Positions 52,198 through 60,777 of a stretch of DNA of 64,000 bases are shown piece by piece. Numbering within the stretch: the stretch's first letter is position 1; every line of letters begins with the position of its first letter. The stretch comes from Thermatribacter velox. GTDB lineage: Bacteria > Atribacterota > Atribacteria > Atribacterales > Thermatribacteraceae. The stretch covers positions 1,872,001 to 1,936,000 of the forward strand of contig NZ_CP121689.1 in NCBI RefSeq assembly GCF_038396615.1. The letters run 5' to 3'. The notes beneath the pieces were generated by a model. That model saw only the letters and a program-made list of their open reading frames with translations, did no database searches and was not told where the DNA came from. A program made the position numbers and the translations under genes.

Positions 52198-53118
52198 TCA
52201 GGACATGTGTATCTCTACGTTATCAGCCACCCCACCAAGCATGGTGTAGGTTCCTGGCAGAGTCTGCAGGATAGAGGCAGGCACCAGGGTGTTCACCCTT
52301 CCGTGAGCAGCAAGACGGGCTATGAAGCGCTGCCAGCTCACTCCTCCACCGATATAGCCATCCAGCCAGAAGCTGCGGTCTTTAGCCTGCACAATCTGAG
52401 CAGGACCAATGGTGGCTGCTTTGGGTGGTACCCAGGACCAGTCTCCACTGAAAGAATGCAATGCATTCTGCATGATGGTCATGGGATGCAGCTCCACGAT
52501 GCGGGGTCCAGCCTGCTTGAAAGCTTCCAGATCATCGCCAAACTCAAAACCAAGATGTGCTTCCCAAAAAGCAATGTGACCACACCAACCCACACCACCG
52601 TAGCAGCAATCTGCGCCACCCAGGTCAGCAATCATTTTGGCGTAATCATTCAGAACTTCTTTGGTTGGGAAGTGAATGTTTCTTTCGGGAGGACGGAGCT
52701 TGGGGTCAATCTTTGAAAAGAAACCGTCCCACATGGCTTTCTGGAAAGAACCCGGCCAGGTGGGAGGAGCCGTGTTGCCTTCCTCGTCAGCGTATTCATC
52801 CATGTTGAAGGTGTACACGTGGTCCATGGGAATGCGCAACCTGTTAATCATCTCTGCAGCAATGGGGTACTGGGGCATGGGGCCAACTGGTAGAATGAGT
52901 ACCAGCTTTTGATTTTTTTCACGAGCCTCCACAATGCGAGTGACGATGTCCAGAGCAAACTGGAAATAGAAATCTTCTTTGTTCTCGATGATGCGGATTT
53001 TGAAGTCAGGGTTGGGATGTTTGGTGATTTCTTCTTTGGTTATTTTTCTAACTCGCTCACATTCTTCCCGATCCTGAAAGGGGATAAACTTGGCTAAAGA
53101 GTAACGGAAAGTGGTCAC
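52198..53118 (-). CDS. NagB-like glucosamine-6-phosphate deaminase/isomerase family protein
   Basis: A 306-aa protein of the NagB/RpiA/6PGL fold. NagB landmarks are VLILPVGPMPQYPIAAEM (phosphate loop region), the base motif TFNMDEYAD (about 122-130) and the active-site loop GVGWCGHIAFWEAH (about 176-189; GHIAFNEP in NagB). The altered residues after GHIAF and the extra N-terminal 40 residues suggest a substrate other than glucosamine 6-phosphate. It follows the permease genes of importer 4 and precedes the aminotransferase, so it probably handles the imported amino sugar or its keto form. Confidence 0.83.
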   Translation of the reverse strand: MTTFRYSLAKFIPFQDREECERVRKITKEEITKHPNPDFKIRIIENKEDFYFQFALDIVTRIVEAREKNQKLVLILPVGPMPQYPIAAEMINRLRIPMDHVYTFNMDEYADEEGNTAPPTWPGSFQKAMWDGFFSKIDPKLRPPERNIHFPTKEVLNDYAKMIADLGGADCCYGGVGWCGHIAFWEAHLGFEFGDDLEAFKQAGPRIVELHPMTIMQNALHSFSGDWSWVPPKAATIGPAQIVQAKDRSFWLDGYIGGGVSWQRFIARLAAHGRVNTLVPASILQTLPGTYTMLGGVADNVEIHMS

Positions 53119-53134
53119 AATATCTACCTCCTTT

Positions 53135-53968
53135 TTATCCTTTAATCGCTCCCCCTGCTAACCCCTGAACCAGCTCCTTCTCAATGAACAAGAACAAAAA
53201 TACTACCGGTAACAGAGCCAGTAAGGCAGCAGCCATAAGGTAGTGCCACTGTACAGTCCAGCGCCCAATAAAATTGTACAGTCCCAATGTAAGTGGTCTT
53301 TTCTCCATCGAAGTTATGAAAGTTAGAGCAAACATAAATTCGTTCCAAGCGGTAATAAAAGTATATATAATCGTAGTAACCAAGCCAGGCATGGCTACTG
53401 GCAAAAGTACCCTTACAACCGACTGTAAGCGAGAGCAGCCATCAATTAAAGAAGCTTCTTCAATTTCTTTGGGAATACTTCTAAAATAACCACTCAATAA
53501 CCATATAGAAAATGCAAGAGTAAAAACTCCATTAGTCAAAACCAGAGCAAAAAGATTATCGAGTAAACCCAACGAAGAAATAATCTTAAAGAGAGAAATA
53601 ATCACAATAACAGGCGAAAACATCTGTACTACCAAAAATAGATACATTACGAGACTTTTACTCCGGAAGTTAATTCTGGCAGCCGCGTAAGCAGCTGGTA
53701 TACATAAAGCCATATTTAACAAGGTCGTTCCAGCAGCAATGATAAAACTGTTTCTAAAGTAAGCACCCAAAGGATATTTACTCCAAATATCCACAAAGTT
53801 TTGTAATCTTACCTCACGGGGAATCCAGTGTGGAGGATTCGCATAAACTTCTTCAAGAGGTTTAAAAGCAGTTGAAACCATGACAAAAAAAGGGAAAAGC
53901 AAAATAAGCAACAAAAACACCACAATAGGGTATATAAAGTATTTCCCTCTGCTTACCACCGCTTTCAC
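53135..53968 (-). CDS. ABC transporter permease, MalG family, importer 4
   Basis: A 277-aa inner-membrane permease with six helices. Signature segments are FPFFVMVSTAFKPLEEVYANPPHWIP near the N terminus, the EAA loop IEEASLIDGCSRLQSVVRVLLPVAMPG (about 170-196) and FITAWNEFMFALTFI. It overlaps the partner permease gene by 4 bp, which couples translation. No ATPase gene lies in this operon; a MalK-type ATPase encoded elsewhere must be shared. Confidence 0.9.
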   Translation of the reverse strand: MKAVVSRGKYFIYPIVVFLLLILLFPFFVMVSTAFKPLEEVYANPPHWIPREVRLQNFVDIWSKYPLGAYFRNSFIIAAGTTLLNMALCIPAAYAAARINFRSKSLVMYLFLVVQMFSPVIVIISLFKIISSLGLLDNLFALVLTNGVFTLAFSIWLLSGYFRSIPKEIEEASLIDGCSRLQSVVRVLLPVAMPGLVTTIIYTFITAWNEFMFALTFITSMEKRPLTLGLYNFIGRWTVQWHYLMAAALLALLPVVFLFLFIEKELVQGLAGGAIKG

Positions 53969-54849
53969 GACCTTTCTCTAAAATACGCCCTCGCGTAAAT
54001 AATACTTACAGCGAGCAAGATAATAAAAGTGATAACCGCCATCGAAGCAGCCGGGCCAAAACGCAAATATTGAAAAGCATATTTATAAATATAGGTAATT
54101 AAGATGTCTGTTGAATTAGCCGGACCGCCCTTGGTAAGAATATAAATAACGTTAAAATCATTAAAAGTCCACAAAGTAGAAAGCAAAGTAGCAACTGTTA
54201 AAACACCACTTAAAAGAGGAAGAGTAACAAAACGAAATTTAGCAAAAGAACTTGCTCCATCAATGTCTGCAGCCTCGTAAAGTTCTGTAGGAATAGCCTG
54301 AAGCCCAGCCAAAAAAACTAAAGCCATAAATGGTATGCCACACCATATATCTACCCAAAGATTGGCAAAAAAGGCCGGTTTAGGATAGGCCAACCATACT
54401 GGGGGGTTTTTCCATATACCCAGCGTTTTAAGAGTATGATTTAAAAGCCCAAAATCATTATTGTAAGTCCATTGCCACAACATGGCACTTATAGGAACAG
54501 AACTTGCCCACGGAATAACCACCAAAGATCGAGCAACCTTTCGACCCCAAAAATCGGTGTTTAAAGAAAGAGCAATTACTAAACCAAACGCTGTTTTTAC
54601 AGCTACAGCAAGCGCTGTCCAAACACAAGAGCGCAGAATAATTGTCCAGAATTCAGGTCTTCTAAAAAGAAAACGATAATTTCCAAGACCAGTGTACGAA
54701 ACTAAGTTTCCAAGACGATTTGTTTTGAAAAAAGACATAAGAATCACGTAAAAGATGGGATAAAACATAAATACCATCAAAAAAGCAACTGCCGGTAACA
54801 AACACCAAAAAGCTATTTTTGCCTCCCTCGCTATCATCTTACGAAACAT
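53965..54849 (-). CDS. ABC transporter permease, MalF family, importer 4
   Basis: A permease of about 294 aa, six helices. Segments include FWCLLPAVAFLMVFMFYPIFYVILMSFFKTNRLG, the EAA loop YEAADIDGASSFAKFRFVTLPLLSG and IYILTKGGPANSTDILITYIYKYAF. The start is put at the ATG at 54849, after the intercistronic hairpin. The longer in-frame reading from 54966 would run through the hairpin and into the binding-protein gene and adds residues unlike the family. The ribosome site is weak, so a start a few codons either way is possible. Confidence 0.86.
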   Translation of the reverse strand: MFRKMIAREAKIAFWCLLPAVAFLMVFMFYPIFYVILMSFFKTNRLGNLVSYTGLGNYRFLFRRPEFWTIILRSCVWTALAVAVKTAFGLVIALSLNTDFWGRKVARSLVVIPWASSVPISAMLWQWTYNNDFGLLNHTLKTLGIWKNPPVWLAYPKPAFFANLWVDIWCGIPFMALVFLAGLQAIPTELYEAADIDGASSFAKFRFVTLPLLSGVLTVATLLSTLWTFNDFNVIYILTKGGPANSTDILITYIYKYAFQYLRFGPAASMAVITFIILLAVSIIYARAYFRERS

Positions 54850-54873
54850 TCCCGCTATCACCCTTTTGAGAAG

Positions 54874-54901
54874 GTGTAGGGAGGGAAAACCCTCCCTACA
54901 C
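54874..54901 (-). promoter_or_regulatory. Intercistronic hairpin after binding-protein gene 4
   Basis: GTGTAGGGAGGG and its exact complement, 12 bp, around a 4-nt loop, 24 nt after the binding-protein stop. No T-run follows on the minus strand. Same placement as in the other four ABC operons. Confidence 0.75.
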
Positions 54902-54925
54902 TCAAAATGTATATTTAAAAAACAC

Positions 54926-56155
54926 TTAGAAACCTCGCAGAGCGTCAATTTCTGCAGCAGCATCATCCATGGCTTGCTGCGGAGTCTTTTGACCCAAGAA
55001 AGTGGCTTCTATGTTGCTCCAAATAATGTCATTACATTCAGGCCATTCGGGCATAAGTGGCCATCCTTTAGCATTGGGAATTTGTTGAATCATAACTTTA
55101 TAAACGGGTTTCTGGAAATACGGGTGATTGGCCAGAGATTTGGTCACGGGTGGGAATCCTACCAGCTTGTCAAACTCTAAACGCCATTCGTCGGAATAGA
55201 AGAAATCGAGGAACTTTCCAGCTGCTTCCTTGACCTTAGAATCCTTGAACATCACGATTGAATCGGTAACAATGAGGGTGCTTTGCGGTTTGCCTTCAAA
55301 GTGAGGCATAGGAGCTACATCCCATTTGAAAGGAACGTTGTGCTGTTCAAGCAACGTTGCAGTAAAGCCACCTGAAAGAATGATACCCAGGTTACCCGAA
55401 ATGAACAGGTTCTGGACTTCATCTCGCTTATAAGCCGTAACTCCTGGTTGTGTAACCTTATACTTATTTACAAGGTCATTCATAAATGCTAAGGCCCCGA
55501 CACCAGCTTCATCGTTAACGGTACATTTTCCGTAACTTCCATCAGGAAGAATTTCGAAGAAATAGCCTCCGTTACCAAAAAGATAATACGCGTATTCAGT
55601 GAGCTCAACATACTTTTGACCTATCATACCCACTGCATAAAATTTATTTTCGGGATCGTTGATCTTTAGGGCAATCTGGAGCATCTCCTCAAAGGTTTCA
55701 GGAGGTTTGTCAATAATGTCAGAACGGTAATACATAAGACGTGTGCCCGCTGCTACGGGTAAGCCATAAAGAACTCCCCTCACTTTGCCTTCCAACAAAG
55801 CTGGATCAATATTGTTTTTCAGATCTTCACTCAACCACTTTTCTATGGGTTCGATAACGCCCATATCTAGCAACTCCAGCAACCACCTGGTACCGATAAC
55901 CGAAAGATCAGGGGGTTGTCCTCCTGCCACATAAGTTATTAACCGGTCATGGAATTCATTCCAGGGAGTAGATATTATCACCAGATCGATATCCGGATAA
56001 GCTTTTTCAAAAGCTTTTTCAAGATTTTCTGCATATTCAGGCGTTAAACCATCATACTCCGCCCACATTACTCTCAACTGATTCTGAGCCCACGCCACCG
56101 AGGAAAAAGCAAAGAACAGCACAAGCACTACACTCACAACTAAAAGTTTCTTCAT
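54926..56155 (-). CDS. Extracellular solute-binding protein, importer 4
   Basis: A 409-aa family 1 periplasmic binding protein. The signal peptide (MKKLLVVSVVLVLFFAFSSVAWA) is cleaved before QNQL; no lipobox. Mature features are LRVMWAEYDGLTPEYAENLEKAFEKAYPDIDLVII, YGLPVAAGTRLMYYRSDI, a ligand-lobe segment LFISGNLGIILSGGFTATLL, and YPDEWRLEF-like C-terminal lid. GGAGG lies 7 nt before the ATG. It follows the TIM-barrel isomerase gene. The cargo is inferred to be an amino or N-acetylamino sugar from the genes that follow. Confidence 0.88.
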   Translation of the reverse strand: MKKLLVVSVVLVLFFAFSSVAWAQNQLRVMWAEYDGLTPEYAENLEKAFEKAYPDIDLVIISTPWNEFHDRLITYVAGGQPPDLSVIGTRWLLELLDMGVIEPIEKWLSEDLKNNIDPALLEGKVRGVLYGLPVAAGTRLMYYRSDIIDKPPETFEEMLQIALKINDPENKFYAVGMIGQKYVELTEYAYYLFGNGGYFFEILPDGSYGKCTVNDEAGVGALAFMNDLVNKYKVTQPGVTAYKRDEVQNLFISGNLGIILSGGFTATLLEQHNVPFKWDVAPMPHFEGKPQSTLIVTDSIVMFKDSKVKEAAGKFLDFFYSDEWRLEFDKLVGFPPVTKSLANHPYFQKPVYKVMIQQIPNAKGWPLMPEWPECNDIIWSNIEATFLGQKTPQQAMDDAAAEIDALRGF

Positions 56156-56199
56156 GAATTTTCCTCCTTTCTTGTCAAGAATAAACGTAGAGGGAAAAA

Positions 56200-56232
56200 C
56201 TATCCTATAAAATTACTCATTCTTTTCTCCAT
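56200..56232 (-). CDS. Possible 10-codon leader ORF upstream of binding protein 4
   Basis: ATG at 56232 directly follows GGGGAGGTG (56233-56241) and reads ten codons (MEKRMSNFIG) to TAG, 44 nt before the binding-protein start. The spacing is short, as in the leaders at 1889 and 18463. Confidence 0.35.
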   Translation of the reverse strand: MEKRMSNFIG

Positions 56233-56254
56233 CACCTCCCCTTACAACTCAAAA

Positions 56255-57097
56255 TCAAACCATTCCAATAATACAATCCAAATTAAAAGATATATTAGCC
56301 AGCAAGGCTTCCGTGTGAAAACGATAGGGAGGAATAAATTCTGCTATCAAATAGCCGTCATAACCAACATTTCGCAAACATTTCATGACGCTTGGCCAGG
56401 AAACATCGCCCTCGAGCGGAAGACAGAACCCATTTATATTACCTACATTCAGCTTAAAATCCTTTATATGAACTTTAACAATCCGTTTGCCCAAGATTTC
56501 TATCCACTGTTCTGGATAACCAAAAACGAGAACGTTACCAGTATCAAAATGCGCTTTTACGAAAGGGCTATTAAAATGATCTACAAAATAAGCAAATTCC
56601 AGAGGAGAAAGCAGAAATTTATTCCACACATTCTCGATACCCAAAACCACATTTGCACTCTGTGCATATGGAATCATGGCTCCCAAGCTCTCCCAGACCC
56701 TCTCTAATGCATCCTGATAGTGAACTATTTCCGAACTAGGATCCCATGGTACGTTTACGTACCCCGGAATTACCAACACAGAAGAAGCACCAAGTTGAGC
56801 AGCCATTTCAATAAGGTACTTGATCACATCTTTGGCTTTTTCCCTCTTGGAAGGATCATTCGAAGCCAGATTATACTTCCAAAGCAATCCTGTGGCTAAA
56901 CTACAAATTTCTATACCCAAATCCGAAGCAAGATTCCCAATTCTTTTGAGTTCTTCAGAATTAGTTTTAATAGGAAAAATTCCGTCTTCATCGGGGCATA
57001 ATTCCACACCCTGAAACCGATATTTCGAAGCACGTTGAAGCACTTCCAAAACAGGCATATCTTGCGGAAAAGACCATTGATTAATACCTTTTTTCAT
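56255..57097 (-). CDS. Sugar phosphate isomerase/epimerase, TIM barrel
   Basis: A 280-aa AP-endonuclease-2-type TIM barrel. The metal ligands are probably the Glu in LGIENVWNKFLLSPLEF (about 154), the Asp in AHFDTGNVL (about 187), the His in VHIKDF (about 210) and the Glu in IAEFIPPY (about 253). Relatives include L-ribulose-5-phosphate 3-epimerases (UlaE/SgbU), tagatose 3-epimerases and inosose isomerases. It lies between the UroD-like gene and binding protein 4 within the ROK-headed operon. The substrate is unknown. Confidence 0.85.
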   Translation of the reverse strand: MKKGINQWSFPQDMPVLEVLQRASKYRFQGVELCPDEDGIFPIKTNSEELKRIGNLASDLGIEICSLATGLLWKYNLASNDPSKREKAKDVIKYLIEMAAQLGASSVLVIPGYVNVPWDPSSEIVHYQDALERVWESLGAMIPYAQSANVVLGIENVWNKFLLSPLEFAYFVDHFNSPFVKAHFDTGNVLVFGYPEQWIEILGKRIVKVHIKDFKLNVGNINGFCLPLEGDVSWPSVMKCLRNVGYDGYLIAEFIPPYRFHTEALLANISFNLDCIIGMV

Positions 57098-57123
57098 AAT
57101 CTCCCTCCTATATACATCTAAAA

Positions 57124-58248
57124 TTATGATACTACACTATGCTTTTGACAAGCTTCAATAAACCAAATAACACTATCAACTGGCACCTCTGCGCCAATCG
57201 TATTAGAAGGTGAAATGACAAGAGCTGGGGTATCCTTAAAAATTTGTTCTCTATTTTTTACCTCAGCTTCAATATCCGATCTTCTGCCAAAAGGAAGTGT
57301 ATGCTGTGAACTCACTGTACCCCAAAAAGATATTTGAGAGCCGAATTTCTTTATGATTCCTGACACGTCATGACACTCTGGTTGTAGAGGATGCAAAACA
57401 TCAAAGCCCACCTCGATCAGATCGGGAAGGATTTCTTCAATCCTACCGCAGGAGTGCAGGAAGAAAATACACTCTGGAAAATCACGACGTAAAGAAGCAA
57501 TAATCCTTTGCCACCAGGGTTTAAAAAACTTACGCCATAGAGCAGGGGGAATTTGCAGGCGATCCTGCATACCGTAGTCATCATAAAAACAGAGCAAATC
57601 CACACCGCATTCAGCGTGCTTTCTGGCAAAGGAAAAGGTAAAGCTGGCTACTTTCTCAATAAGGGCACCAGCCAATTCTGGCCTTGCAACAAGGTCAATC
57701 ATGAAGTCTTCCATGCCCCGCAGCCAGTGACACCACTCATAGATACTTCCACAGTAAGCAGCAGAGAGATAGCCTCTTTTCCGTATTTCCCAAGCCCGTT
57801 TACTCACTATACCAATGCTTTGCTCATCAATACCGGGAACAGGGTAGTTCTCAATTTCTCGCTGAGTACATTCTCCAGAGAGGGGAGAGAAAATGCGCTC
57901 ACAGCTCGGGTCATCTGGCCAAGGTAAAACACCTACACCCCAGGGAGAAAAAACAACTTCCTCAGGAAGTTCTATAGTAAAAAATTCTCTACCAATACCA
58001 TTGGGGAGCATCCGCAAGCCATAATGCGCGCTGGTAGTGTGATAAAGAGGGTCGCTTTTCTCAGAGTGGGCAATGCGTACTTCAAAGTCAAAGTGTTCAG
58101 CCACATCACGAATTCCTGTCTGAGCAACAAACTTCTCAAAAAAGGGAGGCGTAAAGGAGGGCGTAGCACCAAAAAACAGGCTCCAGGGGATACGGTCTAC
58201 TTTGCCTTCTCTTTTCAGGACTTTTCTTATCCGTTCTCGAGGTTCCAT
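57124..58248 (-). CDS. Uroporphyrinogen decarboxylase-like protein (URO-D/CmuA-MtaA type)
   Basis: A 374-aa URO-D-fold protein. It has the Zn-type motif of methyltransferase relatives, FFLHSCGRIEEILPDLIEVGFDVLHPLQPE (His-x-Cys about 263-265), rather than haem-pathway residues, and starts MEPRERIRKVLKREGKVDRIPWS, a common opening of carbohydrate-linked members. The ATG at 58248 has GGAGG 8 nt upstream; earlier in-frame codons lack support. Such proteins occur often in sugar and inositol operons with unknown activity. It is the second gene after the ROK regulator. Confidence 0.85.
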   Translation of the reverse strand: MEPRERIRKVLKREGKVDRIPWSLFFGATPSFTPPFFEKFVAQTGIRDVAEHFDFEVRIAHSEKSDPLYHTTSAHYGLRMLPNGIGREFFTIELPEEVVFSPWGVGVLPWPDDPSCERIFSPLSGECTQREIENYPVPGIDEQSIGIVSKRAWEIRKRGYLSAAYCGSIYEWCHWLRGMEDFMIDLVARPELAGALIEKVASFTFSFARKHAECGVDLLCFYDDYGMQDRLQIPPALWRKFFKPWWQRIIASLRRDFPECIFFLHSCGRIEEILPDLIEVGFDVLHPLQPECHDVSGIIKKFGSQISFWGTVSSQHTLPFGRRSDIEAEVKNREQIFKDTPALVISPSNTIGAEVPVDSVIWFIEACQKHSVVS

Positions 58249-58289
58249 AATGCTCCCCTCCTTGCTCCAGAATTTTTTGTTTTGCAATA

Positions 58290-59492
58290 TCAAGCAAAAA
58301 TACGTTCCACAGTTAATGCAGCAGCACCAACCAGACCTGAATCACGCCCAAAAAAGGCCTTTCTAACTTCCACCTTTCTGCGGTGTAGAGAGGCTGTGGT
58401 TTCCCAAACCACTGAGGCAATGGTTTCCAAGAAAATAGGGTGTGCCAGGGATAAGCCTCCTCCAATAACCACCACCTCAGGATCCAGAAGGTTAACCAGG
58501 TTAGCAATCGCTCTACCCAGAACAGCACCAGTTTCCTGCCACAGGTTGAGTGCAAAAGTATCACCCAGACGGGCTGCTTGATCAATCACTTCGCAAGTAA
58601 GTCCTTCCGAGTCACCGCTCATGAGCTCAAGGATTGAGGTTTTACCACCTTTTTCGATATAGGCCCGGGCCTTTTGCACCACCGCTTTAGCTGATGCGTA
58701 AAGCTCGACACATCCTCGGTTACCACAGGGACAGGGAGGACCATTGAAGTCGATGCTGGTATGCCCAAACTCTCCAGCTCCGTGCCGATATCCTTCCACC
58801 AGTTCACCGTTAGAAATGATACCAGCTCCTACACCATTGCCTCCTACACCATTGCCTACGTTGATGTAAACCAGGTCCTGGACGTCCTTGCCGACCCCAA
58901 ACCACTTCTCACCGAGAGCACCGGTATCCAGACTGTTATCCACAAACACCGGCCAGGGAAAGTGAGAGGCAAGCATCTTGCGCAACGGTACGTCTTTCCA
59001 ACCCAGGTTGACAGCTCTTATGATTTCCCCCTCCTCGGGGTCGATAACTCCCGGACAGCAAACACCCATGCCGATGATGCGGTGAGTGCTGTAGTCCCGT
59101 AAGAGGTCCGAAATGCCTTCCACGATTTGATGAACAACCTGCAGGGGGTTGGTGGAAATCAGGGGAGCTATTTTCTTGGCCTTCAATTCTCCATTCAGGT
59201 TAGCTAATCCCAGATGTAAGCGACGAACCCCTATTTTAACGCCAATCACCCAGCCCCACTCCTTGTTGAAATGGAGCATGGCAGGCTTCCGACCACCAAT
59301 GGATTCTCCCAACCCTTCCTCCTGAATCAAGCCTTTATCTTTGAGTTCAGCAATCAGGGTGGTTATCGTGGAAAGACTAAGATTTAAAACCTTAGCGAGA
59401 GTAGAACGATTAGTTGTTCCCTGACGATGGATAAAGCGGATAGCTCTTTTTAGATTTTCCTCTCGAACCCTTTTCTGATAAGTGAGATTCAT
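58290..59492 (-). CDS. ROK family transcriptional regulator (NagC/XylR type)
   Basis: A 400-aa repressor-type ROK protein. The N-terminal winged HTH covers about 8-65 (NLKRAIRFIHRQGTTNRSTLAKVLNLSLSTITTLIAELKDKGLI). The sugar-kinase-like domain has VYINVGNGVGGNGVGAGIISNG, the GEFGHTSIDFNGPPCPCGNRGCVE zinc motif (about 245-268) and VVIGGGLSLAHPIF. It probably binds an amino sugar and controls the operon it heads. Its own promoter is flanked by matching inverted half-sites, suggesting autoregulation by looping. Confidence 0.92.
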   Translation of the reverse strand: MNLTYQKRVREENLKRAIRFIHRQGTTNRSTLAKVLNLSLSTITTLIAELKDKGLIQEEGLGESIGGRKPAMLHFNKEWGWVIGVKIGVRRLHLGLANLNGELKAKKIAPLISTNPLQVVHQIVEGISDLLRDYSTHRIIGMGVCCPGVIDPEEGEIIRAVNLGWKDVPLRKMLASHFPWPVFVDNSLDTGALGEKWFGVGKDVQDLVYINVGNGVGGNGVGAGIISNGELVEGYRHGAGEFGHTSIDFNGPPCPCGNRGCVELYASAKAVVQKARAYIEKGGKTSILELMSGDSEGLTCEVIDQAARLGDTFALNLWQETGAVLGRAIANLVNLLDPEVVVIGGGLSLAHPIFLETIASVVWETTASLHRRKVEVRKAFFGRDSGLVGAAALTVERIFA

Positions 59493-59526
59493 TAGGAATT
59501 GACCAACTTTGTTCTTTCAATGAAAA

Positions 59527-59594
59527 AAGTGTTTGAGTAATGATAGCATTTTTCTAAAGCTATTGTCAACAGATACGGATAATTTCAAACACTT
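59527..59594. promoter_or_regulatory. Inverted 10-bp repeats flanking the ROK promoter
   Basis: AAGTGTTTGA (59527-59536) and TCAAACACTT (59585-59594) are exact inverted copies. One sits at the start of transcription, the other just upstream of the -35 box, starts 58 bp apart. Candidate operators for the ROK protein. Confidence 0.55.
59540..59569 (-). promoter_or_regulatory. Sigma-70-type promoter of the ROK-headed operon
   Basis: Minus strand: TTGACA (59564-59569), 18-bp spacer, TATCAT (59540-59545). The rest of the gap to 59778 shows no gene and no clear terminator for the importer upstream. Confidence 0.72.
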
Positions 59595-59778
59595 CCCCAA
59601 AAAGAAAACTAATATCTCTCTGTTGCTCCAAAAACGAAGGCACAAATGAAGCACAGAAAGCAACAAAAAAATTGGTTTCACCTACACTACTCAGGCAGCC
59701 CACAAGAAAATAAAACTATACCTTTACAACTTTTTACACGAACACTTCTTTGGCTGTGGAACCTAACGAAAAAACTAC

Positions 59779-60777
59779 TTACCTTCTCCTGAGTTTTTCC
59801 AGATTACTGACCACCACCGCAACGACTATAATGAGACCAACAGTAAAGGTTTGAAAATAGGAAGAAACGTTGAGAATGTTGAGACCATTCTGGACAATTC
59901 CAAGCAGTACAACGCCCAGAAAAGCACCCAGAACCGAACCTCTACCTCCTTCAAAGGTAACACCACCGATGATGGCTGATGCCAGAGCTCGAAGTTCATA
60001 ACCTTCTCCTGCATTAGCCAGGATATTTCCCAAGCGGGAAATCAGCACCAGGGAAGCCAACCCTATCAATACACCACTCAAAGTATAGCTGGCAATTTTC
60101 AAGCGGTCTACATTGATGCCAGAAAGGAAGGCAACCTGCTCGTTACCACCCATAACTACTAACCGACGGCCAAACTTGGTATTGCGCAGCATAAAATGAA
60201 CCACTAAAACCACCACGAAAAGGACCATTACTGACACAGGAATCCCCAAAAATCTTCCACGCCCCAGAAAAGTAAAATGCCCTCTGAGAGAAAGAAAAAG
60301 GCCACCAGATATAACTAAAGCCAGACCGTAATAAACATAGCTCATGCCCAGCGTGACGATTAGAGGAACACATTTACTTTTACTAACAATAACCCCGTTG
60401 ATTAACCCACATCCTATGGGGAGCAAAAATCCTGCCAGAATCGCCCAAAAGGGAGATATCCCAGCCATAACCATCTTGCAAATAACCACTCCGCTTAAGC
60501 CAATCATGGAACCAATAGAAAGATCAATTCCCCCGGAAATAAGAAGTAAAGTCATAGACATGGTGGCTATACCCAAAACTGCGATCTGTTGGAAGACCGC
60601 TAAGAGATTTCCTTGGCTCAAAAACCGAGGGTTTAAGGTTCCAAAAAGTACCGAAAGAATAACAATAACCACCATCAAGAAAAAGGTCTGGCTGCGGAAT
60701 ACTGAAATTCTTTTACTCGGAGAAACCACATCTTCCACAGGTTGGCTTTTATTATGCAGGTATTCATGCTCTTTCAC
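59779..60777 (-). CDS. Ribose-type ABC transporter permease (RbsC family), importer 5
   Basis: A 332-aa inner-membrane permease with eight to ten helices. RbsC features include SQTFFLMVVIVILSVLFGTLNPRFLSQGNL, TLLLISGGIDLSIGSMIGLSGVV, NTKFGRRLVVMGGNEQVAFLSGINVDRLKI (the EAA-like cytoplasmic loop) and ALASAIIGGVTFEGGRGSVLGAFLGV. It overlaps the ATPase gene by 14 bp. The importer should carry a pentose, aldohexose or a related monosaccharide. Confidence 0.92.
   Translation of the reverse strand: MKEHEYLHNKSQPVEDVVSPSKRISVFRSQTFFLMVVIVILSVLFGTLNPRFLSQGNLLAVFQQIAVLGIATMSMTLLLISGGIDLSIGSMIGLSGVVICKMVMAGISPFWAILAGFLLPIGCGLINGVIVSKSKCVPLIVTLGMSYVYYGLALVISGGLFLSLRGHFTFLGRGRFLGIPVSVMVLFVVVLVVHFMLRNTKFGRRLVVMGGNEQVAFLSGINVDRLKIASYTLSGVLIGLASLVLISRLGNILANAGEGYELRALASAIIGGVTFEGGRGSVLGAFLGVVLLGIVQNGLNILNVSSYFQTFTVGLIIVVAVVVSNLEKLRRR

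Noticed and set aside
59600-59778. Terminator or small RNA in the gap after the RbsC-type permease
   Set aside because: Only a loose GTTGCT/AGCAAC pairing was seen, with no compact stem and T-run.
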